A stretch of 64,000 nucleotides of DNA from Homalodisca vitripennis. Taxonomy: Eukaryota; Arthropoda; Insecta; Hemiptera; Cicadellidae. The stretch lies in NCBI RefSeq assembly GCF_021130785.1, contig NW_025776812.1, positions 62,001 through 126,000 on the forward strand, in the 5' to 3' direction. Every line of letters begins with the position of its first letter. Positions within the stretch are counted from its first letter, which is position 1. Shown piece after piece: positions 25,121-37,346 of the stretch. Position numbers and translations under genes: made by a program. The notes under the pieces were generated by a model. The model saw only the letters and a list, made by a program, of their open reading frames with translations. It had not been told where the DNA came from and ran no database searches.

Positions 25121-25871
25121 TAGGAAACTATACAATTAAAACGTTAAAACACTCCCGATTTGATTAAATCGCCTTAACATTACTCTCCATATAGTTTCAC
25201 CTAATTTATTAAAACGTATAATTTGTATAGTTGGGATATTATTGATAGTATATTTATTGACACAAGTAGTGTACGGACAGTGAAGAAATGTTGCATTCCT
25301 ATCACTCAAACCTCTTAACGGTACCCAGATTTCCGCATAACACGATAATACAGTTACACTTCCGTCTCCTGTGACCTCTCTATCAGCGTTACTGGTTCCG
25401 ACTTGACATTTTATCCACAATCAAATATAACTTACTGTGTCCCTATTTATAAAGGATGTCCAGGCAAATCTTGAATATATTAAAAAAAATGATTCGACCA
25501 TGTTTTCACGTATCGTCGTTAAAAAGATTTTTTTAAATCCAATCTTTTTGTAATTACACTCACTTAATAAAACGTCAATATTTATAACACTAATATCCAT
25601 AAATTTATTAAAATACATTCTTATAGAATGCTGCCTAAATCATGCGAATACATCCTCAAGAGTTTTATACTCACTATCCTGCTTCTAGAATTTATATATT
25701 GATTACCACAATTAAAAAATAATATTAATTTGTAACTTTCCAAAGATTTTGGAATAAATGAAAAAGTAATAAAGTAAGGTTTATGTATTTTATATAAAAA
25801 TATGATATATAAACTGTATATTCCGTAAGCGAGCATATTATGTAATTTAATCTGACCGGTATAGTTTCCTA
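25121..25871. mobile_element. Candidate non-autonomous DNA transposon
   Basis: TAGGAAACTATAC at 25121-25133 has an exact inverted partner GTATAGTTTCCTA at 25859-25871. If the outer TA on each side is the target duplication, the inverted ends begin GGAAAC, which would fit a Tc1/mariner-like non-autonomous element of about 750 bp. Three short minus-strand frames inside (up to 94 codons) show no transposase motif. A 13-bp exact inverted pair is suggestive but not proof. Confidence 0.4.
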
Positions 25872-27609
25872 TGTTATAGAATTAAATATATATCTTCAAG
25901 TATTATCAGCCTACATGGGCCACTAATTGTATCGACCAAATAAATGAAAATAAAATATTTGATCTAACTACAACCCAACATTTTGGATCTCAGAAAACTG
26001 GAGGATTACTTTCCCAAAATAATATTTACTTGGCGATGGAGATCAATATAAAATGTAAACATTTGAAATAAATACAAGAGCCAAGCTACTCTTCGTTTCA
26101 TTCATCTACGAATCTTAATTATTTTCGAAAATGTTAAAGGTGAACCGTATCTACTGAATATAATAATAAAGCCTTTTTAACTGTAATATATTTTAGCTAC
26201 TTCGTATATGGTAGGTACCTTAAAACTATTTCTTAAATCCTGTATTCATTTAATAATACCAATTAATATACCAATAAATGCCAAGGCAAAAGTAATGAAC
26301 CGTCTAGAACAGGACCCGAATTATAAATGTTATAAACTTTAAACGAGCGTATTTTTTTAAACAGTGAAACTTGGTTGGATTTACGACATTGTACTTTACT
26401 AATAAATACCTATAACTATATGTACTATTCTATCTAAGCACTCATTTAAGATTTCCTTCCTACTTGCTGGTCCCATAAAAATGGTAGTGATTTCAAAAAG
26501 TAGGTTTATAGATGGAATAAAGATGTGCCAAGTTGCATTGCTTTACTTGTAATCGTTGGGGAGATATAAAGCCAATGAGGTAATTTATTAACATTCTCCA
26601 TTTTCCTTATTTATAAATACTGATCGTAATTTCATAGATTGGACAGTATTAAGAAACAATATGGGTTAAATAAAAGATTTAACCGTATTTTGTGTTTTTA
26701 ATCCAATAACATATCATTTGTCATAACCACATGATGAAGAGTGATCAATTATTGTACCTTATAAAATAATATTTTCTTGCCTTGTCTAATATTGTCTGCA
26801 ATAAATTCTTCGTGAGGACCTATAATCATTTCTATATACATATGCATGCATATAATTATATTTAAAATTTCTTAATAACGCATATAATTTAGCTTTAAGT
26901 TCTGATTTAGCTTCATATACAGGCCTTTCTAGTTATTTGTAGTTTCCTGGTACATTACGGTAAGTACTCCCTATTTGTAAGGCTTTTTCAACAGAATACG
27001 GTAACCTGTCAAGTTATTGTTCTTCCATTATGATGTGGCTTTCGGTGCCGCAGGTAACGATGACACTGTGTCAAGTATGATTCAAAAATTTACTATACAC
27101 CAGTGTCATTGTCTCAGTTACAGAAATTTGTCATTTGAATTGGTCTTGTATATTTTTAGTACGTAAGGAATGCGTAATTTATAAAAATTTTGGTTGAATC
27201 AACACTAGAAGAGCGAATGTCAGGTGAACAATATCCACATTTAGTTTTATACTTGAATTAAATCAACAATTGTTTAAAATAATATATGCATTGGCAGTAT
27301 GTAATATTTATTTTAAAAATAAAATTTACGTTTAAAGTTGAAACTTGGATACAATAAAGAATAAAGAAATTAATCTTACATGTAATTTGTATGTAAAAAA
27401 AGAAATTATTTAAAACTTCAATACTTGCAAATATCCAGAGTAATTACTCTAATTAATTGAATGTTGATATACAACTATTATCCCTCAATTTTTTTGTTAT
27501 AAAGTTAAATATAAATATTACTGATCCTTAATTTCCCCATCTCATACTGCTAATTCATTAATGCTTGATCTTGCCAAGTAGGTTTTACTTTTTTCTAGTT
27601 TATAACTTC
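25872..27609. other. AT-rich spacer, nothing recognised
   Basis: Non-coding. A small imperfect hairpin lies at about 27050-27112 (GTAACGATGACACTG against CAGTGTCATTGTCTCAGTTAC). Confidence 0.45.
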
Positions 27610-28100
27610 CCGCTCTACGTACACTGGGTACAACAAAAGCCAATGTATCGCTTACACTTGTAAACCCCATGGATGTCCAGGCGCAGCACATCACTAACCG
27701 AAAATGTCGAGATGTTGGGGAGGAATAGTAGATTAATAGACGCCTACCGCGAAAGATACCTGTCGGAGTGAGTGTTGCTCCCTTATTGTTAAAGGCTGTT
27801 GGTGGTCCCTAAACTCGCTGTTACTTGAAGAGACTAGAATATAGTTATGTAGAGAGTAGAGACTATCTTCCCTATATTATAATTTGACATGATTGAAATA
27901 TAGAGACTCCTATTCTTCCTCATAGCTTCTCTAAAGAAGGCCCACCACCGAGCCTTACTATCCACGTACGGAACAAGCAGATAGGTCCCTTTAGTACAAT
28001 AAGAGTTTCCTCAGCTTCTTGTACTAAGTACATGACGATATCTGTTTAGTGATTAGAGGGCGTAGAGTCTAAAAACACGGTTTTCGGAATGTAATATCGT
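27610..28100. repeat. Diverged interspersed repeat, copy 2
   Basis: Ordered short matches to 7560-8060 (AAATGTCGAGAT, TAGATT, GGTGGTCCCTAA, AGGTCC...TTTAG) mark this as a second old copy. It seems to carry an insertion of about 100 bases near 27840-27950 relative to copy 1. Confidence 0.4.
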
Positions 28101-31100
28101 GTGACATTGATGAAAGATTCGTTTGGATTCTGAGTTTTCCCTTTCACACACTTTTCTAATAAACTTGTAGTACTTTGCTCTTTGAACCCTAATTTAATTA
28201 ATTTAATCATATTAGAAGGTAAGTAGAAGTGTTCTTTGTTTTACGTTACCACTCAGTACCTACACCAAAATGGGGGATTTCATTAGAGGACAAATAGTGG
28301 AAAAATTCTGCACAAGTGCCTGCTCACTTGACTTCGACTTTTGTGTGGTTTCTAGGCCACAATACTTCTTTTTACTTTAAAGAATAGCTGAGCAGTTAAG
28401 CAGCTTTTACAATCCACGGATTTTCCATAGGGAAGTTTCTTATCCATCAATTTGAAACTTCTTAATTTGTTACTCATTCTTTTCTGTGTGTATCCTATGC
28501 ACTAAACTTTTGCAATAATGGTTTATATATAGGGCCTACTTTCACAAACAGGTGGGAGATCCTTGGTGTTCCCATAAGCAAGATATTTTAAATACCATGG
28601 AATCCAGTTTTTAGCTAAAACTCGCAAAACATAGTACCATTCTAATGTAAATAAAGTACTTATATATTGCAATATTTACCACATAAATGTTTTGAAAAAT
28701 ATATATTATTTTGTTCACTTCTTTCAGAGTGTAATTGTAGACTTGGGAGCTTCGGTTATGCTTACCACAGTCTGAGATAAAGGTAATTTAAAATTAAGGA
28801 GGTCTCTTTCCTATACGCCGACTCCTCACACAGCATCACAGCCTGGCTTAGTTCATGTAAATTAATTGTATACTACTCCACCAAATCTAGTATTCCAGTC
28901 CCAATTTAATTAAACGCAATAAATATACTTTTACACTCATAGAATTTCAGTGTTCTTGTTAAGCAATATTATTTAAAACCGTTAGGATTTCAATAGTATT
29001 GCGCATACACGTGAATGTAGTTGGGTTGTTCATATTTACAGAGAGGGTAAAACATTTATGAATTCTTTACATTACCTCGCCACCGCGCTTGCCCACTTCA
29101 TAAATATTACCTCTCTTTCCTGAGTGTGATGGTTCAACATGCAATGGAATATGGATAGAAAAACGTTAAGTAAGTATTATCCTGCATACCTGCACTAACC
29201 CTTAATCTATACACGGTAATGCTGTATATGAGTACGAGTGCTTAACCTCAACATGAAAGGCTTACTTGTGCAATTACTAGAAGGAAATGTTCATATTTAC
29301 TAAATAGGGTAACTTGAAAATTCATACGCTTTTATATGCTCTTTCATATAAAATTAGATGTTTGTATACACATGTTTATTTTACATATGTTTGTTAAAAC
29401 AAACTTTACATATAAATTATAGTGATTTCTTCCGTTGAATAGCTCGTAAAAATTCTCGGTAATGTATATCCCGTCCTACCACAGTCGTCTGTTTTAATAT
29501 GTACTGTAATTTTATATTCAATTCTACCAATATAATGTTCATAATCATTTGAGTGTGAAAGTATTCCACCAAATAAAGAAATGTATTAATTATCTTTATA
29601 ATAAGTTTACAATATCTTGCCATACATTCTTTTCCTACATAGACCAATTGTTATATTGGCCTAGTTAGATAGTTGGAGTTATGTAGACAGAGTTCGGTAT
29701 ACTAGTTGAACTACTTCAACATACCTGTATCCCCATTATTGACATCATTAGTATGATTTACTTCTTATATTAATTCTGAAAAGTATAAAAATATTTTCGG
29801 ACTCGTACTATATTTCTCAGATTTTTTAATGAAATGTATTAGGTTATTGTTGAACATTGTTCAAGAGTGACTAAACAACATTTTCACAGCGTGCAGTACG
29901 ATTGTTGAGCACGGTCCAGGCCACAGTGAACCAAGAAAAGTATTAATTGTAAACAAATATTAATTTAAAGTATAAATATTAAAATTAATTTTACCATAAA
30001 TAATTACTATTAATTATTACTATAATTTATTATTGTACTATCCTTTAAATCTATACTATTATTTATGTTCTTATTACTACTTCAGCTTACTAGTGTGAAC
30101 TAGTAAAGTAAAGATATTAAGTCATAGTTGCAATGTGCTTAAGACTGGCTACTTAACAGTTTAACTGGCTGCAGTACAGTTTTTAATTAGGCGATTGAGA
30201 AAAATAATAATAATAAATCACATCTGTAAATGAAATATGTTTGAAAGCGGAACTGGATGGGCATTAATGATTTATCACGCTGAGTTCAAATTGTTCAATG
30301 TCCGGGAATGGAGTGCGGGGGCAACAACATTAATCAGTACTTTTACTGATCGCGTTTTGTTCAATTGCTATGTGTCTGTGCAACTCGTTCATCAAAATTA
30401 AAATACAAGCTAGTTAATTCAAATCGTATATTTAAGTGAGTAATTTTTTTAGGATCAAATGTAGAATCCAGTCATGCCACCTGTTTTGAATGTATTCAGT
30501 GGTTTTCATAAAATAGGAGGTAAAATATATAGGCTGTCCTATAATATCTAACATTAAAAAAGAGACTAGGGAGGTCATTAACAAAAAAGTGCTGTTTGTG
30601 GTTACCCAGAGTTACTGACTGATTCACATTTAAATACATTTTTGATGTTTAACCTCATATTTCAAAGCCGTTACACATTTTAGACAGGATGACTTATTCT
30701 GTTGTTTTTTTTTTGTCTTCAATATATTGTACTTTAATCTTCTTCCATACATATCTTTTTTCCATCATACGTTGCTAAGCGCTAATCTTGGTTGCTAAGC
30801 GGTTAATTCGTATTGGAAAACATTCATTCGCTTCAAAGGAAGGTTGAAATTAAAATAATTAATAAAAAAGTTACCTGCAATACTTAGCAAATTAGAAAAA
30901 CTGTTTGAATTTATATTTTACAACCTAAATTTAACTAACACTTTACAGCTCTTGATACTTTCAGATACAGTTCGATAAATTGTATGAAGTATCTGCTTAA
31001 ATTTAATTTTATACAGTTATAATTATAAAATATACAATACGATTAACCAATATTGTTATACAAAGATATAACAAAAACCTATTAAATAAAGTATACTTCA

Positions 31101-32842
31101 GATTTCGTAGGAATACTGGTGGGTTTCCTTGAATTTGTGATATGTAATTTTATCAGTGGGTTATAGAGAAACAGAAAAAAGAACATTAACATGCCTCATA
31201 GATCCATTGTTTACGAGACCACAATCCAAAAACGACAAGACTTCTATAACGCAAAACCTTATAAACCGCTATTTTGGAAGTTTGCATGAACTTAATAAGG
31301 ATTTCCCATCAATCGTAAATTGATAGCAATCAGATAAGTATACTCCCTAGGCCGTAATAGGCTTCACAGTCTTACGTATGTATATATTTTTCTTGGTCGG
31401 GACATCAAGGCAAGATTTACTATGGCACTGGAAATATGTTAGACCGGAAGTACCGGGCTAGAAGTAAACGCATTCCACCGAAGTAGGTTTCCGAGACCCG
31501 TGTATTCATACTTATTCATCGGGTTAACAAGGCAAATTCAACTGTGATGTCATAAATAAAAATAATTAACTACAAATGCTTATACATATACAAAACGTGA
31601 TATGAGTCAGGTTAGACACTTTGAACGATGAACAGTTAAATAATATGTAACTGATATATGCCTACTTACGTTTGAAATATATCTTGTCAGTGAGAATTTC
31701 AACATCTAAGGCATTGGAAATAGTATTATAATACTGTTATAAAACTAACCTTAATGAACAAAGGAGTGAATCTTTAACATAAGAATGAAGTAGTCGTGGG
31801 GTTCCTTGTGAAGTGGTATTTTAAAAGTGGCCTATAAAAACCTTAATTCCAACAAGTAAGCGATATTGGCTATGTTTCTGAAGATCAGATTGGAATTTGT
31901 TCAATTTAACCTACTGCACACTTTAACAGGGATGAATACATATTAATGTTTTGAAATGTGGTTCTTTAAAATGTATTCAATACAATTTTTGCTAAGTCTA
32001 GACGATAGTTTTCTTGTAAATAAATTTAATAAAAAGGTATGTGATAGGCCATTATTAATCTTTTTAATTTTGATATATAACAAGCAGTTAAATTTTCATT
32101 TAACTTATTGTATTGAAAATCAGAAAATATTAAAAGTTTGTTTAAAGCTTCATTACATGAACCATTGAAACTAATGCCTACGGATTTATACGCTATAAGG
32201 TGTACTTGGTGTTATCTGAAAGCTTGCTCTTACATTCTCACAGTATTACAGGAGAATAATAGGCATTCAATCGCCTTTGATATGACCTCTCAAGGTTCCT
32301 TAGATACAAGTGATGTTGTACGTAATTGTAAGTAATATTGTGATATTGACGGAAAACCCCTATTATCCTCCGTACAATCTATAAAAACACATTACATTTT
32401 TATCCTACGTTAATCATTAAGAGGGGGGTTAACTGTAACCTAGGAGAATTATTTTACAAGGGCTATTTAGATGTTTAGATATTTTAATATTTTTTAAGAA
32501 CAATTGACGGTTATCGAGGCAATGCGTAGTAACTGGTTAAGATTTTCAAAGCACTGCTTAGAGCACTTAGTCATATTTGATTAGGTGTTAATAACCATTT
32601 TGTTGTTACTGTGGTAAAACTGAAGTGGAAGAGGAAATCCCATTGGTACTGATCACGCTAGAAGCAAGTCCTGCGCTATGCAGCCCCAAATTTCACCATC
32701 CCCTACTCCCCCCCCCGTAAAATTAAGAATATTTCCATGTAATTTCATTTAATTTCATGTAAGTAGTGAGTTTGGAACAGTTTAATAGAGGCACAATTGT
32801 TCTGATGTGTTTAATTTTAATGTTTTACTAAATTAGAAGTTA
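28101..32842. other. AT-rich spacer, no gene recognised
   Basis: Short open frames (for example 29417-29647 minus and 31956-32168 plus) are AT-driven and carry no motif. A local direct repeat GTTGCTAAGCG occurs twice near 30770-30802. C-rich patch at about 32700. Confidence 0.45.
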
Positions 32843-32846
32843 CCAA

Positions 32847-33028
32847 TGAAACCTTACATCGCCGCTCGCACACCCACAGCAAACCAACAGGGAAACGCGC
32901 GCCCATGGTGGCGAACGGGATGCCGGATCAAAATTAAACTAGGTAAAAAAAAAAAAAAAAACACCTTGGTCAGTATACTCAGGTTCATTTACTACGAAAA
33001 CACAGGCCTATCCAGTCAATATAATTAA

Positions 33029-33077
<49 letters not shown>

Positions 33078-33752
33078 ATAAAAAAAAATAAATAAAATAA
33101 AAAATAAAAAATAAATAAAAAGTGCCTGCAGTAGTATATACCTCGAACAATTCTTGTCAGGTGCACCTGCATACAAAAAATTAGACACGCCATAATTTGA
33201 AACAAGAAATGCCAATTCCACCCGGTATCCTTCGGCTAAGGGCGGGCTCCTAATGAAATCCAAGAAATAACTAAATAATATCTAAAACTAACTTAAAATT
33301 AAATAACAAAATATAAACTATATAAATGGCAACAATAACAATAACAAATAAATAAAGAATGCAGGGTATCACAGATTTTGACTAGCAGAAATGTCCATCA
33401 TGGTGGCCGTCCCTCAGCAGAGCGCAAAGTGAGGGTTCTCTGCGACAACGCATGATGGAGAGATGACAGGAGATAAACAGCTCATCCCTTGGACCTCATC
33501 AGTGAGGGGCTGTAAACCTAGCCGCACATGTTAGAAGGAATCAGCTCAGCAAATCTAACAAAATACTAAAATAAACCAAAAATTTTAAACAGGAGCTACT
33601 CCTAACTAGTACACTACAGCTCAGAGTCTTTACGCCACTCTGCCGGAAAGGCCAAACGCCTTCAAAATCAGTCGCCTCTGCAGCCAATAAACCACACACA
33701 CACTATATAAAACACACATGAGCCGGGGAGATATAGGTATTGAACCGGCTCA
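32847..33752 (-). repeat. 3' LTR of the gypsy element
   Basis: 906 bp, bounded by TG...CA in either reading because the ends are inverted. It contains a poly(A) run (about 32944-32960) and a (TA)n tract (about 33029-33072), both shorter than in the partner LTR. Preceded on the plus strand by CCAA. Confidence 0.95.
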
Positions 33753-33768
33753 GACTCCCCCCCCAAAA
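33753..33768 (-). other. Polypurine tract
   Basis: Immediately upstream of the 3' LTR in the element's sense, the strand reads TTTTGGGGGGGGAGTC. Such a purine run primes plus-strand DNA synthesis in LTR elements. The interval 33769-34023, between this site and pol, has no env-like frame. Confidence 0.8.
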
Positions 33769-34023
33769 GGAGGAACTCCCCTCTGTTAATTTCTTCAAAA
33801 AGAAGAACCGAACGAAATGCCTCTCCCCCCAAAGGTTGAAGAATTATAAACCGGAAACCCTGAAGTATGCAGAAGGGAAAACCAAGAAAATCCAGTTGGA
33901 GGCAAGAATCCCTCCAAGAGTAGCGTGGGTACAAAGAAGAAAACAGGAACCTTGATCAGGAAGAAGGAGCAGAGGTGATCAGGCCTCTGGACCTAAAACC
34001 CTTCCGCACAGACTAAAGAGAAA

Positions 34024-37000
34024 TCACGGATGACTCCGGCAAGGCTTCAGATGGGATATGTGCGCCTTCCTGAAAATCTTCTCGGACTGAGGATCTCCCA
34101 GTCGGGCAGTCACCGGAGTCAGAAACTTCAAGATGCGGTGGGGACCAGTCCACCTGTAGCAAAGTTTAGCAGCTCTTTTGTCCACAGCCGAACTGACTGG
34201 GTGAGCCTTGCAGTAAACTAGATCCCCCACCTGGAAGGGATTGGCAATACGACCTCGGTTGTACTTCCTCCTTACTAACTCCCTAGCCCGAATGAGATTC
34301 CGCCTGGCTGCCTCCCAAGTGGCTTTCACATCGGGAGTACCAGGAGGTGGCAGAAGATCGCTAATTTTCCAAAGGTTCGCCAAAGGGTTGTTTGGCGGAA
34401 AGCCAAATAATAACTCGAAAGGTTCCGCCTTGTGACTTTCATGCTAGGCCGTATTAAAGGCAAATTGGATCCAAGGTAGTTGTTGATCCCAGGTGGTCTG
34501 ATTTTCCGCATGAAAGGCAATGAGAGCAGATCGAAGATTGCGATTAAACCGTTCGGCGTGAGAAGGCTGAGGATAGAAAGGGGAAGTAGTCACATGGCGG
34601 ATTCCGTGCCCAAAGCACATTCTTTTAAAGATATTAGAGACAAATTGTGAACCATTATCGGAAACTAAGGTGGCGGGGATTCCAAAGTGTTGAAAAAAAT
34701 GGTTACGAAGTGCTTGCACCGTGAGCTGCGCGGTAGCACTCCGCAATGGGAACAACCAAACAAACTTGGAGAAAGCATCCACACAAACAAGTAGGAACTT
34801 ATTTCCGGACTTGCTACGCGCGGGAGAGGCCCAACATAGTCAATGAAAACCTTCTCCAAAGGTTTTTCCGCCACCTCAGATGACAAAAGATCCAACTTGG
34901 TATTTTGAGCGGGTTTGCTTAGCGAGCACAGTTCACAAGAACGTACTCGAGCTGCAATATCCCGGTCTATACCTTTCCAGATGAACTGATCCCTAATCTT
35001 CGCGATGGTCTTATGAATTCCTAGATGTCCACCCACAGGAGAAGAATGAAAATACTGAAAGACCATCGGTACAAGAAAGCTTGGCAGCACTAACTTAGGT
35101 TTTCTCCGCTGCTTGTCACGGCAGCATAGAGCACCTCGGTACAGAAAATAAGGAGGGTGGGCACCTCCGTTTTTAAGCTCATTGATGATAGCAGTCAGCT
35201 CGGGATCCTTAAGTTGGTGTGGAACAATGTCCGAAAATGCCAGAGGAAAGTCTAGGAGCACGCCACAACATGGCGGCTCTGATAAATTCTGGTGGTCTTT
35301 GGGTAAGTGATACATGCGTGACAGAGTGTCCGCTATGATATTTTGGGTGCCTCGCACGTGCTGCACTGTGAACTTAAGGGCAGAAATTTGGACTACCCAG
35401 CGACCAATCTTCCCGAGCTGACGGGGGTGGGCAAGGAGCCAAGAAAGTGCCTGGTTGTCGGTTTCCAACAAAAATTCTTTATGTTCTAGGTAACGCCTGA
35501 ACTTGTTAATTCCAAACACGACAGCCAAACATTCCAGCTCATAAACAGAACAACTCTTCTTCTCACAAGGGGTTAACGTGCGTGAAGCATAAGCTATGGG
35601 CTGCCGGATACCATCTACTTCTTGGGATAAAACAGCAGCAACGGCTAAGGAGGAAGCATCAGTTTGCAAGACGAACCTACGACTGAAATCAGGCATAGCC
35701 AAGACTGGAGGCTGCATCACTGCCTCTTTCAGCTGCTCAAAAGCAGTCTGTTGCGCTTCACCCCACTCAAACTTGGCACCCTTTTTCCTAAGAGAGTTCA
35801 GAGGGGCCGCCACTTCAGCAATATTGGGGATGAAACGACGATAAAAATTTATCATTCCCACAAAACGGGCAATCCCCTTGGCATCCTTAGGAGGAGGAAA
35901 CTCCCTGATTGCCTGGGTTCTCTCTGGATCAATACAAACACCTCGAGAAGAGACAAGATGACCCAGAAACGATATTTCAGGCTGAGCAAAACTCACCTTT
36001 TCAGGATTGACGGTAAGGCCAGACTCTCGCAGCCTAGTTAGAACTTCCTCCAGATGAGTCAAGTGCTCCTCATAACGCTCACTGTACACAAGCAGGTCAT
36101 CCAGATAGTTGAACACGAACTTAAATTTGACATCATGAAAGATAGAATCCAGGAGTCTGGTGAGTGTTTGGGCCCCCACAGCCAAGCCCATTGGCACTCG
36201 GGTGAACTGGTACAAATTCCAAGGCACACAAAAGGCAGTGAGAGGTCGAGACTCGTGTTTTAGAGGAATCTGATGGTATGCCTGATTAAGATCAAAAATG
36301 GAGAAATACTTGGCCTTACCAAACCAGTCGAAAGCAGAATGCAAATCGGGGAGAGGCACGGAGTCAATTTCTATCTGAGCATTGAGCTTTCGATAATCTA
36401 GGACCAATCTGGACTTCCCATTAGGTTTCGGCACTAGAAACGCTGGACTGGAAAAATTTGAGCAAGACGGCTCGATTACCCCACTCTTAAGTAAATCATC
36501 GATCATATTTCTCAGAATTTCCATCTTGGGCGGAGCAAGCTTATATGGATGGGAACGTACAGGACGGGTGTCTGTAAGACGAATCTCGTATTCCAAGAGA
36601 TTGGTCGTGCCCAGTTTGTCAGTGAGGACTTCAGGAAAACTGGAACAAATCTGCCTTATGTCCTCAGCCTCTTTCGGCGTAAGATGTCCTAGTTGGTCAG
36701 GAGGAGTCAAGCTCTTATCTTCCATCTCTAAGGCAGCAGTCCCACGAGACTCGACATCAGAAAAGGGAACGAGCACCCGCCTGGCGAAAGCAAAGAAAAC
36801 ATGACTGGAGGCCAAATCCAAAATCATGCCAGTTTTTCCGATAAAATCTGCTCCCAAGATGAAAGGAAAAGTCAGGTCCTTAGCCACCAAAAAGCTCCAA
36901 TCCCAAGAGAAATAATTAATTTTGATGTGAATCTGAGCACTACAGATAATAGGTAAAGGTGTGCGTGAAGCAGTCCAGCAGATAAGTGAACTAGGCTCAA

Positions 37001-37346
37001 CCTGCCGTATTAGCCCAGAGGATTTTAGATCTTCAAAAAACGACAAAGAAATCAGGCTGCGTGCTGACCCAGAATCAACCAGGGCCTTCTGCACCACATT
37101 CCCCACAAGCACATCCAGTTGTGGGCAGGTTAAGCGGGCAGCCCTTACTCCCTGCGCGGCCAGAGCAGCAACCTCCCCTCTCGGCCAACGATGATAACTG
37201 TCCCCAAGTCTATTTCTTTCTGTTTTCTTTCTGTTCTGTATTAAACCAGCTACCCTTTTATCATCAAAATTATGTACATTTTTGCCCTCAAAATTACCTT
37301 TACGGCACGAGTCGGGCTTACTCGTCCGCAAGCTTACTAGTTTTTT
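34024..37346 (-). pseudogene. pol: gypsy pol polyprotein, broken in integrase
   Basis: Starts in the -1 frame at the gag slip site and runs open to about 34820. Counting from the leucine codon at 37331: aspartic protease DSG at 86-88 with ILGADFIG near 158; reverse transcriptase with FLVPKPNGKSRLVLDYRKLN at 298-317, FSIFDLNQAYHQ at 343-354 and catalytic YLDD at 409-412; RNase H with TDAS near 557-560, ETDNQ at 623-627 and IAD at 666-668; integrase zinc finger with His769/His773 and Cys799/Cys802; first integrase aspartate at 831. A one-base frameshift lies at about 34815-34822. The next frame (from about 34810) gives the second aspartate (SDNGSQF) and the glutamate (AERFNR). A TAG stop follows at 34446-34444. 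The same frame then continues to 34024 with a GPY/F-like module (WTGPHRILKF). All catalytic residues survive, so decay is recent. Confidence 0.95.

Noticed and set aside
25136..25836. Three adjacent minus-strand frames of 65-94 codons
   Set aside because: No recognised motif, no shared frame, and they lie inside a likely non-autonomous transposon.
33668..33955. Possible env gene downstream of gypsy pol
   Set aside because: The short frames cross into the LTR and show no signal peptide, fusion or membrane segment. The space between pol and the LTR is only about 270 bases.
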